From: Paraphoma chrysanthemicola
Taxonomy: Eukaryota; Ascomycota; Dothideomycetes; Pleosporales; Phaeosphaeriaceae
Length of the DNA: 64,000 nt
Assembly (NCBI GenBank): GCA_020744225.1
Contig: JAGMWG010000010.1
Location: 1,302,001-1,366,000 of the forward strand
Direction of reading: 5' to 3'
Positions within the stretch are counted from its first letter, which is position 1. Each line of letters starts with the position of its first letter. Shown here in pieces: positions 1 through 11,724 of the stretch. The notes beneath the pieces were generated by a model that saw only the letters and a program-made list of their open reading frames with translations, searched no databases and was not told where the DNA came from. Made by a program: the position numbers and the translations under genes.

Positions 1-238
1 CTATGAAAGTGATCGCATCAGTCGCTACACACAACATGACTTCGTGGTTATATATTTTGTACAATGGCTGTAACAAGCCTTCGGGTGGGGCGCCACTTGG
101 GCTGCAGTAGTTACACAGCTTCAACGCTTTGCAATCTTCGACGGAAGGGGTATTGCTGCAAAGAGTTGGGTGGGGATGGTATACAGGGTGGTTGTGAGTT
201 GACCCTCGCAAACCTTCAAGATCGACTCCATCGTGTCA

Positions 239-1156
239 TCATCGTCGTCTGTCGTGGTGTCTCGTTCCGCCTCTTGAGCATGGAGCAAATGCAAGACTGG
301 GACTGCCATCCTCGCGCCTGCCCCATGCGCGTCCCAACAGCCAGTCGGTGACGCTAATAACCTTCGCAGTCCTGTCCCAATGCTGACCTTCCTCTGTGTG
401 CTCAATGGTGTGGTTGACAATGCGGCCCTCTTCGTCGAACTCGAAGACGAACAAGCCAGTGAACTCTGCATTGGCGCGTCTCGACCCTGCAACGATGCTG
501 GTGATCTTCTCGACCACGTCGCTAACCTGGCCATGTTCCTTCTCCGACTTGCCACAGGTTTCCCATTTGACAATCAGCTTCTCGTTGCGCAGCTGCGCCG
601 GAGTGGACGGTCCTCCGTTCTTGACCATGCGCTCAGATAGTATCTTGAGCTTGACATTGCCCACCACTGGCACCCTTCCCCATGCGACTGGCGATGTCCA
701 TAGAGCTGCTGTGTATGCGATCTTGCCGCTTACGGTGGGCAGATGTGGGTGTGTCGAGGGGAAAAGGTGCAAGCTGATCTGGGGAGAGAGGAGGTCTTGC
801 GGAAGCGGTGAGACTAACAGCGTAGGAAGGCGCTCGTGCAGTGTTCGAATAGCTGCATTCACATCAGAACTTGTTCCACACCTGATCAATTCTACGGGTG
901 ACATACTAGTGCCCAGCTTCAAGTTGCGCTCAGCAAGACGCTGCCGTTCCCGCTCATCGAGCTCCGGATAGGAACATGGCGACGAGCTAGTGAACCAGCT
1001 CCGCGATACCGACGCTTGCCGTGGCCGTATGTCGGTGATGGTCCTCTGATACTGCCTCAGACCAAGGAGCCGGGGCGCTGTGAGGGACCGCGCTGCGGGC
1101 GAGGGAACTTGGGTGCGGGCTGAGCTCGAGAAGCGCCGCATGAGACCGGTGGTCAT
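239..1156 (-). CDS. Unrecognised protein, probably mitochondrial
   Basis: A single open frame of 305 residues begins at an ATG. The first 60 or so residues are rich in Arg, Ser and Thr and poor in acidic residues (it opens MTTGLMRRFSSSARTQ), which looks like a mitochondrial targeting peptide. The rest looks soluble. The C-terminal half has a run of the type VFEFDEEGRIVNHTIEH that resembles the last strands of NTF2/SnoaL-like folds, as in several fungal mitochondrial proteins. I cannot assign a family or function. The gene is divergent from the epimerase gene at 1535, with 378 bp between the start codons. The last 20 residues are low in complexity, so a small 3' intron cannot be excluded. Confidence 0.7.
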   Translation of the reverse strand: MTTGLMRRFSSSARTQVPSPAARSLTAPRLLGLRQYQRTITDIRPRQASVSRSWFTSSSPCSYPELDERERQRLAERNLKLGTSMSPVELIRCGTSSDVNAAIRTLHERLPTLLVSPLPQDLLSPQISLHLFPSTHPHLPTVSGKIAYTAALWTSPVAWGRVPVVGNVKLKILSERMVKNGGPSTPAQLRNEKLIVKWETCGKSEKEHGQVSDVVEKITSIVAGSRRANAEFTGLFVFEFDEEGRIVNHTIEHTEEGQHWDRTAKVISVTDWLLGRAWGRREDGSPSLAFAPCSRGGTRHHDRRR

Positions 1157-1534
1157 CTATCAGGATACAAATATGCAACCATAGAGAATGCGATTGGGCA
1201 GTAGGAGAGTCGTTTGTGTGGTAGGACGGGGGATTGGAGAGATGTGGTGCACTAGCCGGACAGCGGAGAAAGAATTGGGTGGGTCCATGTCTGCGACTGG
1301 GGTTGGTCTTGGTGACGTAGAGCTTTAGCGAGCATTCCCCTCGAACTGCACTACTCCGCGCGCATGGAGATGTCCCGGTGGGATGTTTTGATCCATGCTA
1401 AACACGTTCATGATGACATCGAAAAAGATGAAGGGGCTTTATCGAAGCCACTGCCGCACTACTAGGCATTTTTTCTTTGCAATTCACACTGTAATCTCAA
1501 TCAACCTACCGTAACTACACCAACACAACATACA
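1157..1534. promoter_or_regulatory. Shared upstream region of two divergent genes
   Basis: This 378-bp spacer separates the start codons of two divergent genes, so it should hold both promoters. A pyrimidine-rich stretch lies about 60 bp before the 1535 start. I see no gene in it and no clear TATA box. Confidence 0.5.
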
Positions 1535-2502
1535 ATGCCTGGAAACGGAAAGAGAATTGTATTTACGGGCGGCTCAGGAAAAGCTGGCCGTCATGTCATT
1601 CCCGAACTTCTCAAACAAGGCTATGAAGTCCTCAATCTCGACCTCACCGAGTTCCCCATCAAGGATGCAGGCGTCTTCACTCTCAAAACCGACCTTACGG
1701 ACAGTGGCCAAGTGTTCAATGCCCTAACCACCCACTTCAACTTCAGCGACTACGAGAAGCCCAACAATGCCGGCCCACCAGATGCCGTCATTCACTTTGC
1801 CGCCTACGCGCGCAACATGCTCGTTCCTGTCCGTTTCTCAACCCTCAACCCATCCATCAATCACAGACTAACTCGGACCAACAGGACAACGAATGCTACC
1901 GCGGCAACGTCCTCTCAACCTACAACGTCATTGAATCCGCATGCAAGCTCGGCGTCAAGAAAATAATCATCGCCTCCAGCGAAACCACCTACGGCGTGTG
2001 TTTCGGCCAAGGCAACCTATCCTACGACTCTTTCCCCTTACACGAAGACCTGGACGTCAATCCCATGGACACATACGCCATTTCCAAGCTCTGCGGCGAG
2101 CGCGTCGCCCGTGGATTCGCGCGCCGCTTCGACGCAGACATCTACGCGCTGCGCATCGGCAACGTCATCGAGCCGCACGAGTACGCGCGCGATTTCCCAG
2201 GATATATTGCGGATCCGGCGTGCCGGAAGCGGAATGCGTGGAGCTATATCGACGCGAGGGATTTGGGCCAGATCTGTGGCTTGTGTGTCAAGAAGGACGG
2301 ACTTGGGTTCCAGGTGTTTAATGCGACAAACGACTCGATTACGACTAAAGTGCCGACCAAGGAGTTTTTGGACAAGTATGGCGAGGGCGTACAGGTGACG
2401 CGGGAGATGGGGGAGTGGGAGGCGCCGTTGAGTAATAAGAAGATTCGAGATGTGCTGGGGTTTAAGGAGGAGCATGATTGGAGGAAGTATGTCGAGGTTT
2501 GA
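1535..2502 (+). CDS. NAD(P)-dependent epimerase/dehydratase (extended SDR)
   Basis: Two exons, 1535-1828 and 1885-2502, join in phase across a 56-bp GT..AG intron and encode 303 residues. The N-terminus has the Rossmann nucleotide-binding glycine motif TGGSGKAG, followed by an acidic residue after beta-2 (NLDL) that favours NAD(H). The catalytic YxxxK pair appears as YAISK, with an upstream serine in ASSETTYG. This places it in the extended short-chain dehydrogenase family, which acts on nucleotide sugars and related sugars. The substrate cannot be read from the sequence. There is no signal peptide, so the protein is probably cytosolic. Its 3' end converges on the 7TM-RGS gene with 134 bp between the stop codons. 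Confidence 0.88.
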
Positions 2503-2636
2503 TAATGTTTAAAATCGGGTGCGCGTCGATGAAGGAAATGGGGAGTAAAAGAACTGTGTACGAGATCATGGATAGATGTATACAATCAACTCGATCATAT
2601 GTTAGGTCAATGTCGACATACAGAAAATGGTTCTTC

Positions 2637-4475
2637 CTACACCAATCCCCTGACGAACCTCCCAATTCCACTCCCGTTACTCGCCCCACTGTCATCACTC
2701 TCCACACTTCTAAACGTCTCTACACTCCCCCTGCGCTTCTGCATCTCCCTCACGAATTTGGGCCACGTGTTCGTTAGCACCAAGTCCTTAATATGCCGCA
2801 CCACCTCATCAAACACATCTCTGCCAAACCCGTCCGGAATCTCGCCCGTGAAACGCGCATGCAGCGTCGCTTCCGATCCATCGCTGCTCCGCGACGGTGG
2901 AGGGATATCGAATGTGAATGGTACGGCGGGATCGGTACGCGCTTCGCCGCAGATCAGGCGCGCGGGTGATTCGAAGATGGATTCGAGGGCTTTGAGATGT
3001 GTGGACGAGAGGTTAAGAGGGAATTCAGCATCGCGTGGGGAGACGAAGTCGACGTAGATGTGTAGGGCTGTGTTGTATATGTCAATTCTTTGCTCTTCGC
3101 CTAGCTCAGTAGTGTTGGCCCAGGTATCTTTCCAACTAGAGACCTGAGTCAGGAAGGCAATGTTCTCGCCGGAAAAGTCGTGGTAGGCTGAGAATTCTTG
3201 GAGTGGAACGGGATGTTCGTTCAGCACACGGTTGAGCGCGGATATTGTGAGCAGACGGTCGCTGGTGTATGAGTTGATGTAGCCAAAGACCTGGTCCTTC
3301 TCGGCGAGTTCGAGATTGGAGCCTTTAGCGGACGGATTGAGAACTCGCACGGTAGTCGCTTGTGAGGCGGTTTCCCATCGATCGTTGGAGTAGGCAACGC
3401 GTCGGCGATCGTACCAGGTTTTGACGACTTGGTACGCTGGTATGAAGATTGTGAAAACCTCGATGAACATGGTGTTGAGATGAATCCTATGAGCCTAAGC
3501 ACGAGATACTATGTTAAGGTTGAGGTTGTTGCTCACCATTGACTCGGGTGGAAATAGGCGTTGATGGGGTACATTGCCGGGCAGTAAGACGCAATAAGAA
3601 ACATCGGTGTTGCGTGAAGCCTGTGCGAGCATAAGTAAGGTGAAGGTGAGTTACGCAAGTGCCTTACCCCGACACGCAGGCTCCTATCGTCTGAGTCCGC
3701 CAACCCATGGTGTCGCGGATACCCCAAGCACGCCATATAAGTACTGGAGCAATGCCCCAGGTCCAGATGAATTGCCACATGACCGATGGCCACCACTCCC
3801 ATCCTCTCCCAAGGTCGATGAGCTGTTCGGGAAGGGTGGCCCCTTTAATCTCAGTACCAGGAATGCCGAACCCTGGGTGGTACTTCTTGCAAGCCAGCCA
3901 CATCCCAACAGTGAGTAGTGTCTATGCCGGAAAATTAAAATGCAAGCTTTCGTGCAAGAGAGTAGTAGTCTCACCTGAACGACCATACCGGAGATAATGA
4001 AGGTCATGACCTTTGAGGTGTACGCCATGTTGCGAAACCTACTGAACCATGACGAGGTAGACACGGTCTGATTTCTGCTCCTCTGGAAGCTGGGCTGAGC
4101 AAATTGTTTCTGCAGCCTCGCAACGTAGAAGAAGCGCAGATTGGAAGCATGAAAAAGAGCGATACCTAGCGGAAACCATGTACCCATCACGAAGTATTGA
4201 ACGTCGTAGGCGATGACGATAGGCATGGTTGCACCGATAGGATATGTGATTTGCGCCAAAATCCAATATAGGTGAAGGAAGATGACTGATCCGAAAGCCA
4301 ACGGCAGGCCACGTACACGAAGGATGGGTAAGTTCCGATTGTACCAACAGAAGGCCATACCGAGCATGACGATAGTTGTCCATATGGCACAGAAAGTGAC
4401 ATAGAACACTCCCACCCTATCCCAATTGGGTGGCATAGGTGGGAGGTTGTAGATAGTAAGGCCGGGTGTATTCAT
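2637..4475 (-). CDS. Seven-transmembrane protein with C-terminal RGS domain (GprK-like)
   Basis: Four exons on the minus strand (4475-3975, 3921-3668, 3620-3537, 3486-2637) join in phase to give 562 residues. The first three exons and the start of the fourth encode seven hydrophobic spans. The last span runs directly into an RGS domain with the typical segment DFSGENIAFLTQ and the helices that follow it. RGS domains speed GTP hydrolysis by G-alpha subunits. Fungal proteins with this layout (GprK/RGS-type putative receptors) are thought to couple a membrane sensor to G-protein shut-off. For exon 4, the acceptor at 3488-3487 keeps the frame; a nearer AG about 5 bp upstream does not. The start is the ATG at 4475, just before the first span. 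The ligand is unknown. Confidence 0.85.
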
Positions 4476-6527
4476 GGCGGCTAATCGTCTCCGAACAACG
4501 AACTGGTCCTGCAACACAAGTAGAAAGAGTGGAATTCGACAAAAGTGTGGAAAATGGCAAGAGAGGATGGCAGGTGGATAGTAAATACCACGGACGCACT
4601 GTGCACCAACTCTAGGATCATCTTTGCGCGAACGCTCGGAATGTCTCCGTCGTGCAGATCCAAGGTTCAAGGGAAGTGAACAGCACCATGGTCCTTGGAT
4701 GGTTGAAACATTTGTTTTCTTGAGTCCTCTTTTTGCAAGGTGACTGGGAGGCTAACCATGCTGGGCTGAGCAGGATCGGCTCAAGCGACGCGCTAAAGGG
4801 TATGTACCAGGATCGAAGCCTCACCTTTGCCTAAGAGAGTTCATTTGAAAGGTGGCCAAGGCTGTCCGATCGCAGATCTTCATATCTATGGAGCCAATCT
4901 CCAAACTCTCTGGTTGCGTAAGTCGATCTTGTCGCTGCAATGTCGCATTTTGCCCAGTTCCACGCGAAAGGTTCATCGGAAAACGCTTGGTCCTCGATCT
5001 GTCAATAGTGTCGTGTTGCGGCAGGCACCGCGATCAACAAGCGCGTGGACGCCATATGCAGCATATTGCGCTCTCGTCACAGCTGTCATGAGAACAGTGA
5101 GCCTTCGCGGATGAATGGGTGTGTGACGAACTTTTACTCGCGTGAAAGGTAGAACGCAATCTGATCCCGACGTTGCGCCTTCAAGAAGCTTCCAAATGTT
5201 GGATGCGGCTTCGCGTTTCTGCATAAGGCAGGGCATCAACTTACAATCGCATTACACGAGGTTCTCCCTGAAAATGGCGGCACGACTCAGATGTCACGCA
5301 GGGAGCGATTTAGGGAAGTGGTGAGCCCGGCTTTTCCAAGGTTGGTGATTCGACAGGTTCAGTCCTTGGCAGAGCCCACGTGCAGCGCCGAACTGCAGTC
5401 CTCGGGAATAATATCCCTCTGGAACTCCTGACAGCTCTACGATTCTGCTCTGGTGTCAATTTGGTAAAGTGTGCATACTTCGTTGGAGCTTGTGAACGCT
5501 TGAGAATCTCTCGATGCGGTGTGGGGTCGCTGCTCAGCACTCTGCCCCTGCTGATCTTATACACCAGCGCGACCCATATTGTGTGCGTTTTGATCGGTTT
5601 GTCGATGCTGCAACATGCTGACATGACTCCATATATTGGAACCGCTGGGCTGAGGTCAAGAAAATAAAATAACCAATCAGCTCAGCCCTAATCAGGCATG
5701 CTTTGGCGCATGTAATGCTGCCTGTACGATTTGGAATTTCAAGTTCGCTGCTGGTCCGTGATGTATGGCTCAGCCGGCTTCTCGGAACCGGGAAGTAGGC
5801 TTGGACTACTAAATGTACATAGAGTTTCGTTGACGGTGTCAGTGGCGATGCTGGTTGACACATTCTTCGACTCGTGATTGGAGATATGTCGGGAGATATG
5901 TCATGTGATCCAAGTTAGCTGCCGCTCCTTACATCCATATCAGTTGAAACGTCAGAAGACCGAAGAGCAGACCATTTGCGAATGGTCGAGAGTCTTTGAA
6001 ATGGAACCGGACTGATCAAGCTGACCAGATATGCCAGCATTGCCCTGAGGCGCCCATCGATCCTACCTGGCATCTCTTCACCCCTACAAACAGCCATCGA
6101 GCTGTTCTAATCGACGAGTCTCGATGTTCGGGGCTGGAGTGGCTGCAATAAAGCAGGATTCAGGAAGTTGCAGAAGTCAATCTCAACTCGTACTTCAGTG
6201 CGCCGAGAGGCTAACAATTAATCAGGTACAAAGGAGGCTGCTTGGAAATCTACGGCGGTATGCCAGTGATATGACAAGGACTGGCTCGATTGTTGTGCGA
6301 CATGAGGTGTGGGTTGTATTGGCGAAGGCGCAATGGGCGAGGTCGGTGGACCTGATGGTACCCATGCTAGCGTCTTCCGAGCTCGGCAACTTTTTCTCAA
6401 CCTTCTGGTTGACATGGTGTCTCCAGCCCGCATTCCCGCCCGTCGATACCCCAATTGCTTTGCGCTGTAATTTTCTGTTGTTCATTCGTAGCTTGTGTAA
6501 TTCGCACGCTTCGCAACACCGGCTACC
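4476..6527. other. Gene-poor 2-kb stretch
   Basis: No frame here has a recognisable domain or a convincing exon chain on either strand. The longest open frame (about 135 codons, plus strand, from 6124) runs into the 5' leader of the carrier gene and looks random. The block holds the promoters of the 7TM-RGS gene and of the GTP/GDP carrier. Confidence 0.5.
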
Positions 6528-7692
6528 ATGACGCCATCACCCTCGGAGGCCGCAGCGAAGGTTGCGCAAGCTGCTGCGGGCACCCAGTCGTCGGCCAAGG
6601 AATACAAGAGGGAATCGAACACAGCCAGAGTCTTGGGCGCAGGTGCGATTGCTTAGAGTCTTATAGAATTTGTAGCTAATTAGCGAAGGATGCGCGGGAA
6701 TTGCGGAGCTCATGATCTTCCACCCCGTTGATACTACTGCAAAGCGGTTGATGAGCAACTATGGCAAGGTACATATTGAGGACGTTCGCGAAATCAGCAG
6801 CATCTCCATGACTGACTTTGTTCGCTAGATCGAGTCGGCATCGCACCTGAATAAGGTCATCTTCAAAGATAAGGCCTCGGGCTCTGTCCCCACCAGATTC
6901 CTTTCGCTTTTCCCTGGCCTCGGCTACGCTGCAGCCTATAAAGTACGTCCGGTAGATCGAAGGCACGGTGCAAATGTTGACAGAGTCAGATCCTTCAACG
7001 TGTATACAAATTCGGTGGTCAGCCCTTCGTCAGGGACTATCTGGCGCAGAACCACGGCGGAAGCTTCGATCGCACGTTCGGCAAAGGCAATGGCAAGGCC
7101 ATTATGCACGCCACTGCAGGCTCCATTATCGGTATCGGTGAAATCGTTCTCCTCCCACTCGACGTCCTCAAGATCAAGAGACAAACAAACCCAGAATCAT
7201 TCCGAGGACGGGGCCTGATAAGGATTATTGGAGACGAAGGATTTGGACTCTACCGTGGGTGGGGCTGGACAGCCGCTCGTAACGCGCCTGGCTCTTTTGC
7301 GGTATGTTCGCGAGCTATTCTTGCTGGCTGATTTTGTCTAACTCACATGACTACAGCTGTTCGGTGGATCTGCCGTTGCGAAGGAGTATTTCTACAAACT
7401 CACCGACTACAACACTGCGTCTTGGTCGCAAAACTTTGTTGCATCCATCGCCGGTGCCACTGCCTCGCTTGTTGTCTCAGCGCCGCTCGATGTTATCAAG
7501 ACTCGAATTCAGAACAGGAACTTCGAGAACCCGGAGAGCGGATTCAGGATCGTTTCCAACATGATGAAGCACGAGGGGTTCACCTCGTTCTTCAAGGGCC
7601 TTACACCCAAGCTGCTCATGACTGGACCCAAGCTGGTCTTTTCTTTCTGGCTGGCACAGACGCTCATTCCTGCGTTTGGCAAGATAATGTAA
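6528..7692 (+). CDS. GGC1: Mitochondrial GTP/GDP carrier (SLC25 family)
   Basis: Five exons (6528-6642, 6689-6768, 6829-6942, 6990-7301, 7357-7692) give 318 residues, a normal length for a mitochondrial carrier. The sequence matches yeast Ggc1/Yhm1 closely in long stretches, for example FPGLGYAAAYK, LPLDVLKIKRQTNPESF, YRGWGWTAARNAPGSFA and PLDVIKTRIQNRNFENPES. Three repeats with Px[DE]xx[KR]-type signatures are visible (HPVDTTAKR, LPLDVLKIKR, APLDVIKTR). The protein exchanges GTP for GDP across the inner membrane and supports mitochondrial GTP supply and iron balance. The first intron uses a GAAG acceptor at 6687-6688, because the more obvious TTAG at 6682-6683 breaks the frame. Confidence in the identity is high. 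Confidence 0.95.
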
Positions 7693-8305
7693 GATAATGT
7701 GGTGGTCTGCTATAGAGTGTATGATACCAAGGTTTGGGACTGTGGATTACAAAAGCGGGAGAGCGAGTAGGCGTCACGAATAACGGCGCATGAGAGGCGA
7801 TATCTATTTTGAGTCGCCAAAGAAGTCTCCATTCCATCAAGACCATTCCGCCATTTGCCTTTGTCGTAACGTGTGGGCGACCTGCAGACCCTGGACGCTG
7901 ACGATATGGATCACGTGCAGATTGTGCTCGTTTCAGACCAGCGTTACCCTCCAAGGCTGTGACTTTGAAGTACTTTTCGATATGGCAGTAGGCAAGCAAA
8001 CTGCAAGTCACACGTCAGACAGTGTAGCCGTCGCCTAGCCGAAGCGAGCTAGGCAGCAGACAGCCATGGTGAATGTGATGTTCGTGGGGCGCAAGTGGAC
8101 GGGACCAACGGCGGACCTGTGACCCTCAATCGGGGCTGAACGCCAAGCTTGCGCAGGAAGCACTTCCAGGGCCACAGCCGTCCACCTTTGTACTTAACAC
8201 CATCCACCCCAGCGACCCACGATACCCCACGACTCCTACTCTCGGTATCACCTAGCAACACATACACCAGAACCACCCTTACTACGCTCCTGCATCACCG
8301 CCACC
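7693..8305. other. Intergenic region upstream of ypt1
   Basis: This 613-bp spacer lies between the carrier stop and the Ypt1 start codon. It should hold the carrier's 3' UTR and the Ypt1 promoter and leader. No gene or structured element is seen. Confidence 0.45.
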
Positions 8306-9240
8306 ATGAATCCTGAGTAGTACGTAACCCTGCGCGACTCCCACCGCCACAGGCCGAGGAATCACGATATCACGCACATGCTTGGGCCGATGCTAACACG
8401 AGCGCCTACAGAGTTGTTCCCGCTGTATTGGCAGTCTCATGCTGTGCACTACTCTATGGTGGCGCCTTGCTCACCGCTAGCTCAACAGATACGACTACCT
8501 CTTTAAGCTCCTCCTCATCGGCGACTCTGGTGTCGGAAAGTCGTGCTTGTTGCTCCGTTTCGCAGACGACACATACACAGAGAGCTACATCTCGACGATC
8601 GGTGTCGACTTTGTGCGTTTGCCTGCACACGCTCTGCTTGCACCCTGCGATCAGCTAACACATGCCAGAAAATCCGAACAATCGAACTCGATGGCAAGAC
8701 CGTGAAGCTACAGATTGTACGTACTCCAGATCCATGGCCCAAGTGACAGGCGCTGACTTGCGACCACAGTGGGATACCGCCGGCCAAGAGCGCTTCCGAA
8801 CCATCACATCCTCGTACTACCGCGGCGCCCACGGCATTTGCGTCGTCTACGATGTCACCGACATGGACTCATTCAACAACGTCAAGCAGTGGCTGCAGGA
8901 GATTGACCGATACGCCACCGAGGGCGTTAACAAGCTGTTGGTGGGCAACAAGTCCGATATGGCAGACAAGAAGGTTGTTGAGTACACAGTAGCAAAGGTA
9001 GGCTGAAACCTGGCAAGTCTCCACAGTCTCTGACAGCAGCAACAGGAGTTCGCAGACAGCCTCGGCATCCCCTTCCTCGAGACTTCGGCGAAGAGCGCCA
9101 CCAATGTCGAGCAAGCTTTCCTCACCATGGCCCGTCAGATCAAGGAGCGCATGGGAACCACAACCGCCAATACAAAGCCAACAGTGCCCATTGGGCAAGG
9201 CCAGGGTGTGCAGAGCGGATCCGGCGGCGGCTGCTGCTAG
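8306..9240 (+). CDS. ypt1: Rab GTPase Ypt1 (Rab1 orthologue)
   Basis: Five exons (8306-8316, 8489-8612, 8669-8716, 8770-8997, 9046-9240) encode 201 residues. All Rab signatures are present: P-loop GDSGVGKS (about 15-22), switch-I threonine in TIGVDF, switch-II DTAGQERF (63-70), NKSD and ETSAKS for guanine recognition, and a C-terminal Cys-Cys for double geranylgeranylation. The N-terminus MNPEYDYLFK and effector region are those of Ypt1/Rab1, which tethers ER-derived vesicles at the early Golgi and acts in autophagy. The first exon is only 11 nt; its donor (GTAGTA) is set by phase, because the nearby GTACGT would create a stop. The first intron is long for this window (172 bp), a common place for regulatory sequence in fungal ypt1 genes. 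Confidence 0.95.
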
Positions 9241-10157
9241 AGCGGTGCGAGGACGAACAGCGGGGTTTTGGAGATGCGTACAAGTGCACAAGACGAGCGA
9301 TATACGGCGTGGGTGATTGTGATCCGGTTCAGTTCTGCGAATTTGGTAACGGTAACTTAATGCTCATGGTTATGGCTATGGCTTCCTCTCAACGACTTCC
9401 CGCTATACTCCATGTCCATCCGTCCCGCATCTCCTGGTCTTACTTGCATGGCGACGCGGCTCGATAGATGGGGCTCTCATTGGTTTTCTGGAGTGTCTGC
9501 ATTTGTCTGAATGGCAATTTGTGATGGTCTGCTAGGGCCCTTTGTTTCCTTTGTCTTCTAGGTGTTAATCTGGACAATCCTATCTTCTTAGAAATATCTT
9601 GGCGCTGCCCGCCGCGTTTGCGAGTGAACATGCTCCAACAATTACATCAGGTTCGTCCGAACCTGATGTAGACCTGTAAGGATCCACACAGGGCGTGTAC
9701 CATACCTCATAGTGTGCGAGTATATGCACAAGACGAGTAGGCTTCGAAGCTCTGTGCTTGCATAATCACTTCTTTCAGCTTTGCATGGGACAAATATGAA
9801 AATCGCGGTCATAATGCAAGGTATCTAGCAGCACGCCATTAGTGAATTATGCAATTCTATGCGCATGCAGCACTCTTTGTTTAGGCTGTCACTTCTGTGG
9901 CATTGCACGCCGTCCAGAATTGGACCCGAGTACAGGGCTGACGTATGACGTGAATCCTCCGCTAAGCCTTCAGGCAACCTCAAACAACACAACATGAAAG
10001 ACACCTCTCGCACACTCACTCACAAGGCCATTGCGCACCAGTCTCTCATTTTCGCATTGCGTTCTCGTCCGTGACGCCTCGGAAGGACCTGGATTACCAT
10101 TTGGACACCCTGCATGGCGAGCTACCGAGTAACAACTTCGAGTCTTAAGGCTCCAGT
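9241..10157. other. Intergenic region with an inverted repeat
   Basis: This 917-bp spacer between ypt1 and an MFS gene has no coding frame I can support. Its one notable feature is the perfect inverted repeat at 9643-9670, listed separately. Confidence 0.45.
9643..9670. repeat. Perfect 13-bp inverted repeat with 2-bp centre
   Basis: The arms TACATCAGGTTCG (9643-9655) and CGAACCTGATGTA (9658-9670) are exact reverse complements separated by TC. As RNA they would form a tight hairpin, though a 2-nt loop would open one or two pairs. As DNA this is a near-palindrome that could bind a dimeric protein. It lies about 400 bp after the ypt1 stop and 490 bp before the next start. It is not followed by a T run, and nothing shows it to be a terminator. 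Function is unknown. Confidence 0.7.
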
Positions 10158-11724
10158 ATGTCTTCACCGAATGGACCACGTCGGATGATGCGATGGCTGG
10201 CGGACGAGCTGGGCCTTGGAACGATGAGGCATGCCGGAAAAGACGTCTACATCATTATTCTGGCACGATATGTTCGGCTCTTCGCGTATGGTGCAGTAGC
10301 ACTCATTTTAGCCCTCTACTTTCAAGAGTCAGGCTTCTCAGACGAGCAAATTGGTCTCTTCATGACATTGACTCTTCTCGGAGACGTCTTCATCAGTCTC
10401 CTTCTCACGTTGGTAGCCGACTCGGTCGGTCGCCGAACGATCCTTTTGTTCGGCGCCCTGGCAATGGCCACATCTGGCGCAATCTTCGCAACCACAAGCA
10501 ACTACATCGCTCTCCTGATGGCTGCAATCATCGGCGTCATCAGTCCCAGTGGTAATGAGATTGGGCCTTTTAGAGCTGTCGAGGAGTCAACATTGGCACA
10601 CCTCGTCCCTGAGGCACAACGCTCTGACGTGTACACGTGGTACGTGGTCCTGGCCGTCCTCGGAACATCGACAGGTCTAGCGGTTGGGGGACAAGCCGTC
10701 GACCACTTGCAAGCCAGAGATGGGTGGACGGATCTGGATGCCTATCGCGCCATCTTTTGGGTATACACTGGAGTGGGTTGCCTCAAAGCAATCATGGTCC
10801 TGTTCTTGAGTCGTCATTGCGAACATGCCGACCACAAGTCAAATCAGCGCGAGGCCAGCAATGAGACTGAACCACTTCTCAACGGGAATAACGCTGCCAA
10901 TGGCCATCACTCTGATGTGCAGCCAGAACCTACAAAGCGACCTAAGAAGCTTTGGTACTCCATCACAACCATCTCGAAGCCAAGTCGTGCGGTTCTGTTC
11001 AAGCTTTGTAGCTTGTTCTTCTTCGACTCGCTAGGTAGCGGAATGGTCCCATTCTCTCTGATCAACTACTACATGGAAAGAAAGTTCGATTTGCCAAAGG
11101 GTAAACTGGGTGGTATCATGTCCGCTACATGGCACGTCACCACTATCATCCATGCGTCACACTGGCTAATTACTCGATAGGTTCGTCTCTACCATCGGGA
11201 ATGTCTTCGCATCGTCGCTTGCCAAACGGCTTGGGCTGATCCAGGCCATGGTCGCAACTCATCTGCCAAGCTCAGTATTCCTAGCACTGCTTCCCATACC
11301 AGATGCTCTCCCATGGACGATCTGTCTCCTAGTCGGCAGATCGGTGCTAAACTCCATGGATCAGGCACCGCGCTCGGCTTTCCTCTCGCTCATCGTCCTG
11401 CCAGAGGAGCGCACTGCGGTGATGGGTGTCGTGAATATTCTGAAGACGTTGGCGCAGAGCGCAGGACCTTCAGTCACGGGCATACTGGCTGGTCGGGATC
11501 ACTTCTGGGTTGCGTTTGTTGTGGCAGGCTCATTGAAGGCCGCATATGACTTGATGCTGCTTGTGTTCTTTGGCGGAAGGGTGCAGCCACGCAAGGATGA
11601 TTCTGGCGAGGACAGGAATGAGGAGGCGAGCAGCTCTGGTAGCGACATTGCTGAAGACACCGAACAGGGCGTCATTGCAAGTTCAGAGCCTGTGGATGAT
11701 GCAACTCGCAGCAGGCTCCCTTAA
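10158..11724 (+). CDS. MFS transporter
   Basis: Two exons (10158-11131 and 11181-11724) give 505 residues with about a dozen hydrophobic spans in two halves. A hydrophilic linker near residues 225-270 contains NETEPLLNGNNAANG. The first half has the MFS loop signature LVADSVGRRT after span 2. The second half has an equivalent near SLAKRLGLI. The tail after the last span is acidic and Ser-rich. The substrate is unknown. The intron is unusual: the only junction that keeps the reading frame and a sensible protein (MSATW|FVSTIGN) starts with GC (11132-11133) and ends with AG (11179-11180). A GT donor lies 4 nt further on but shifts the frame. Confidence 0.85.

Noticed and set aside
396..971. 191-codon plus-strand frame
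   Set aside because: Antisense to the minus-strand gene at 239-1156, with no domain.
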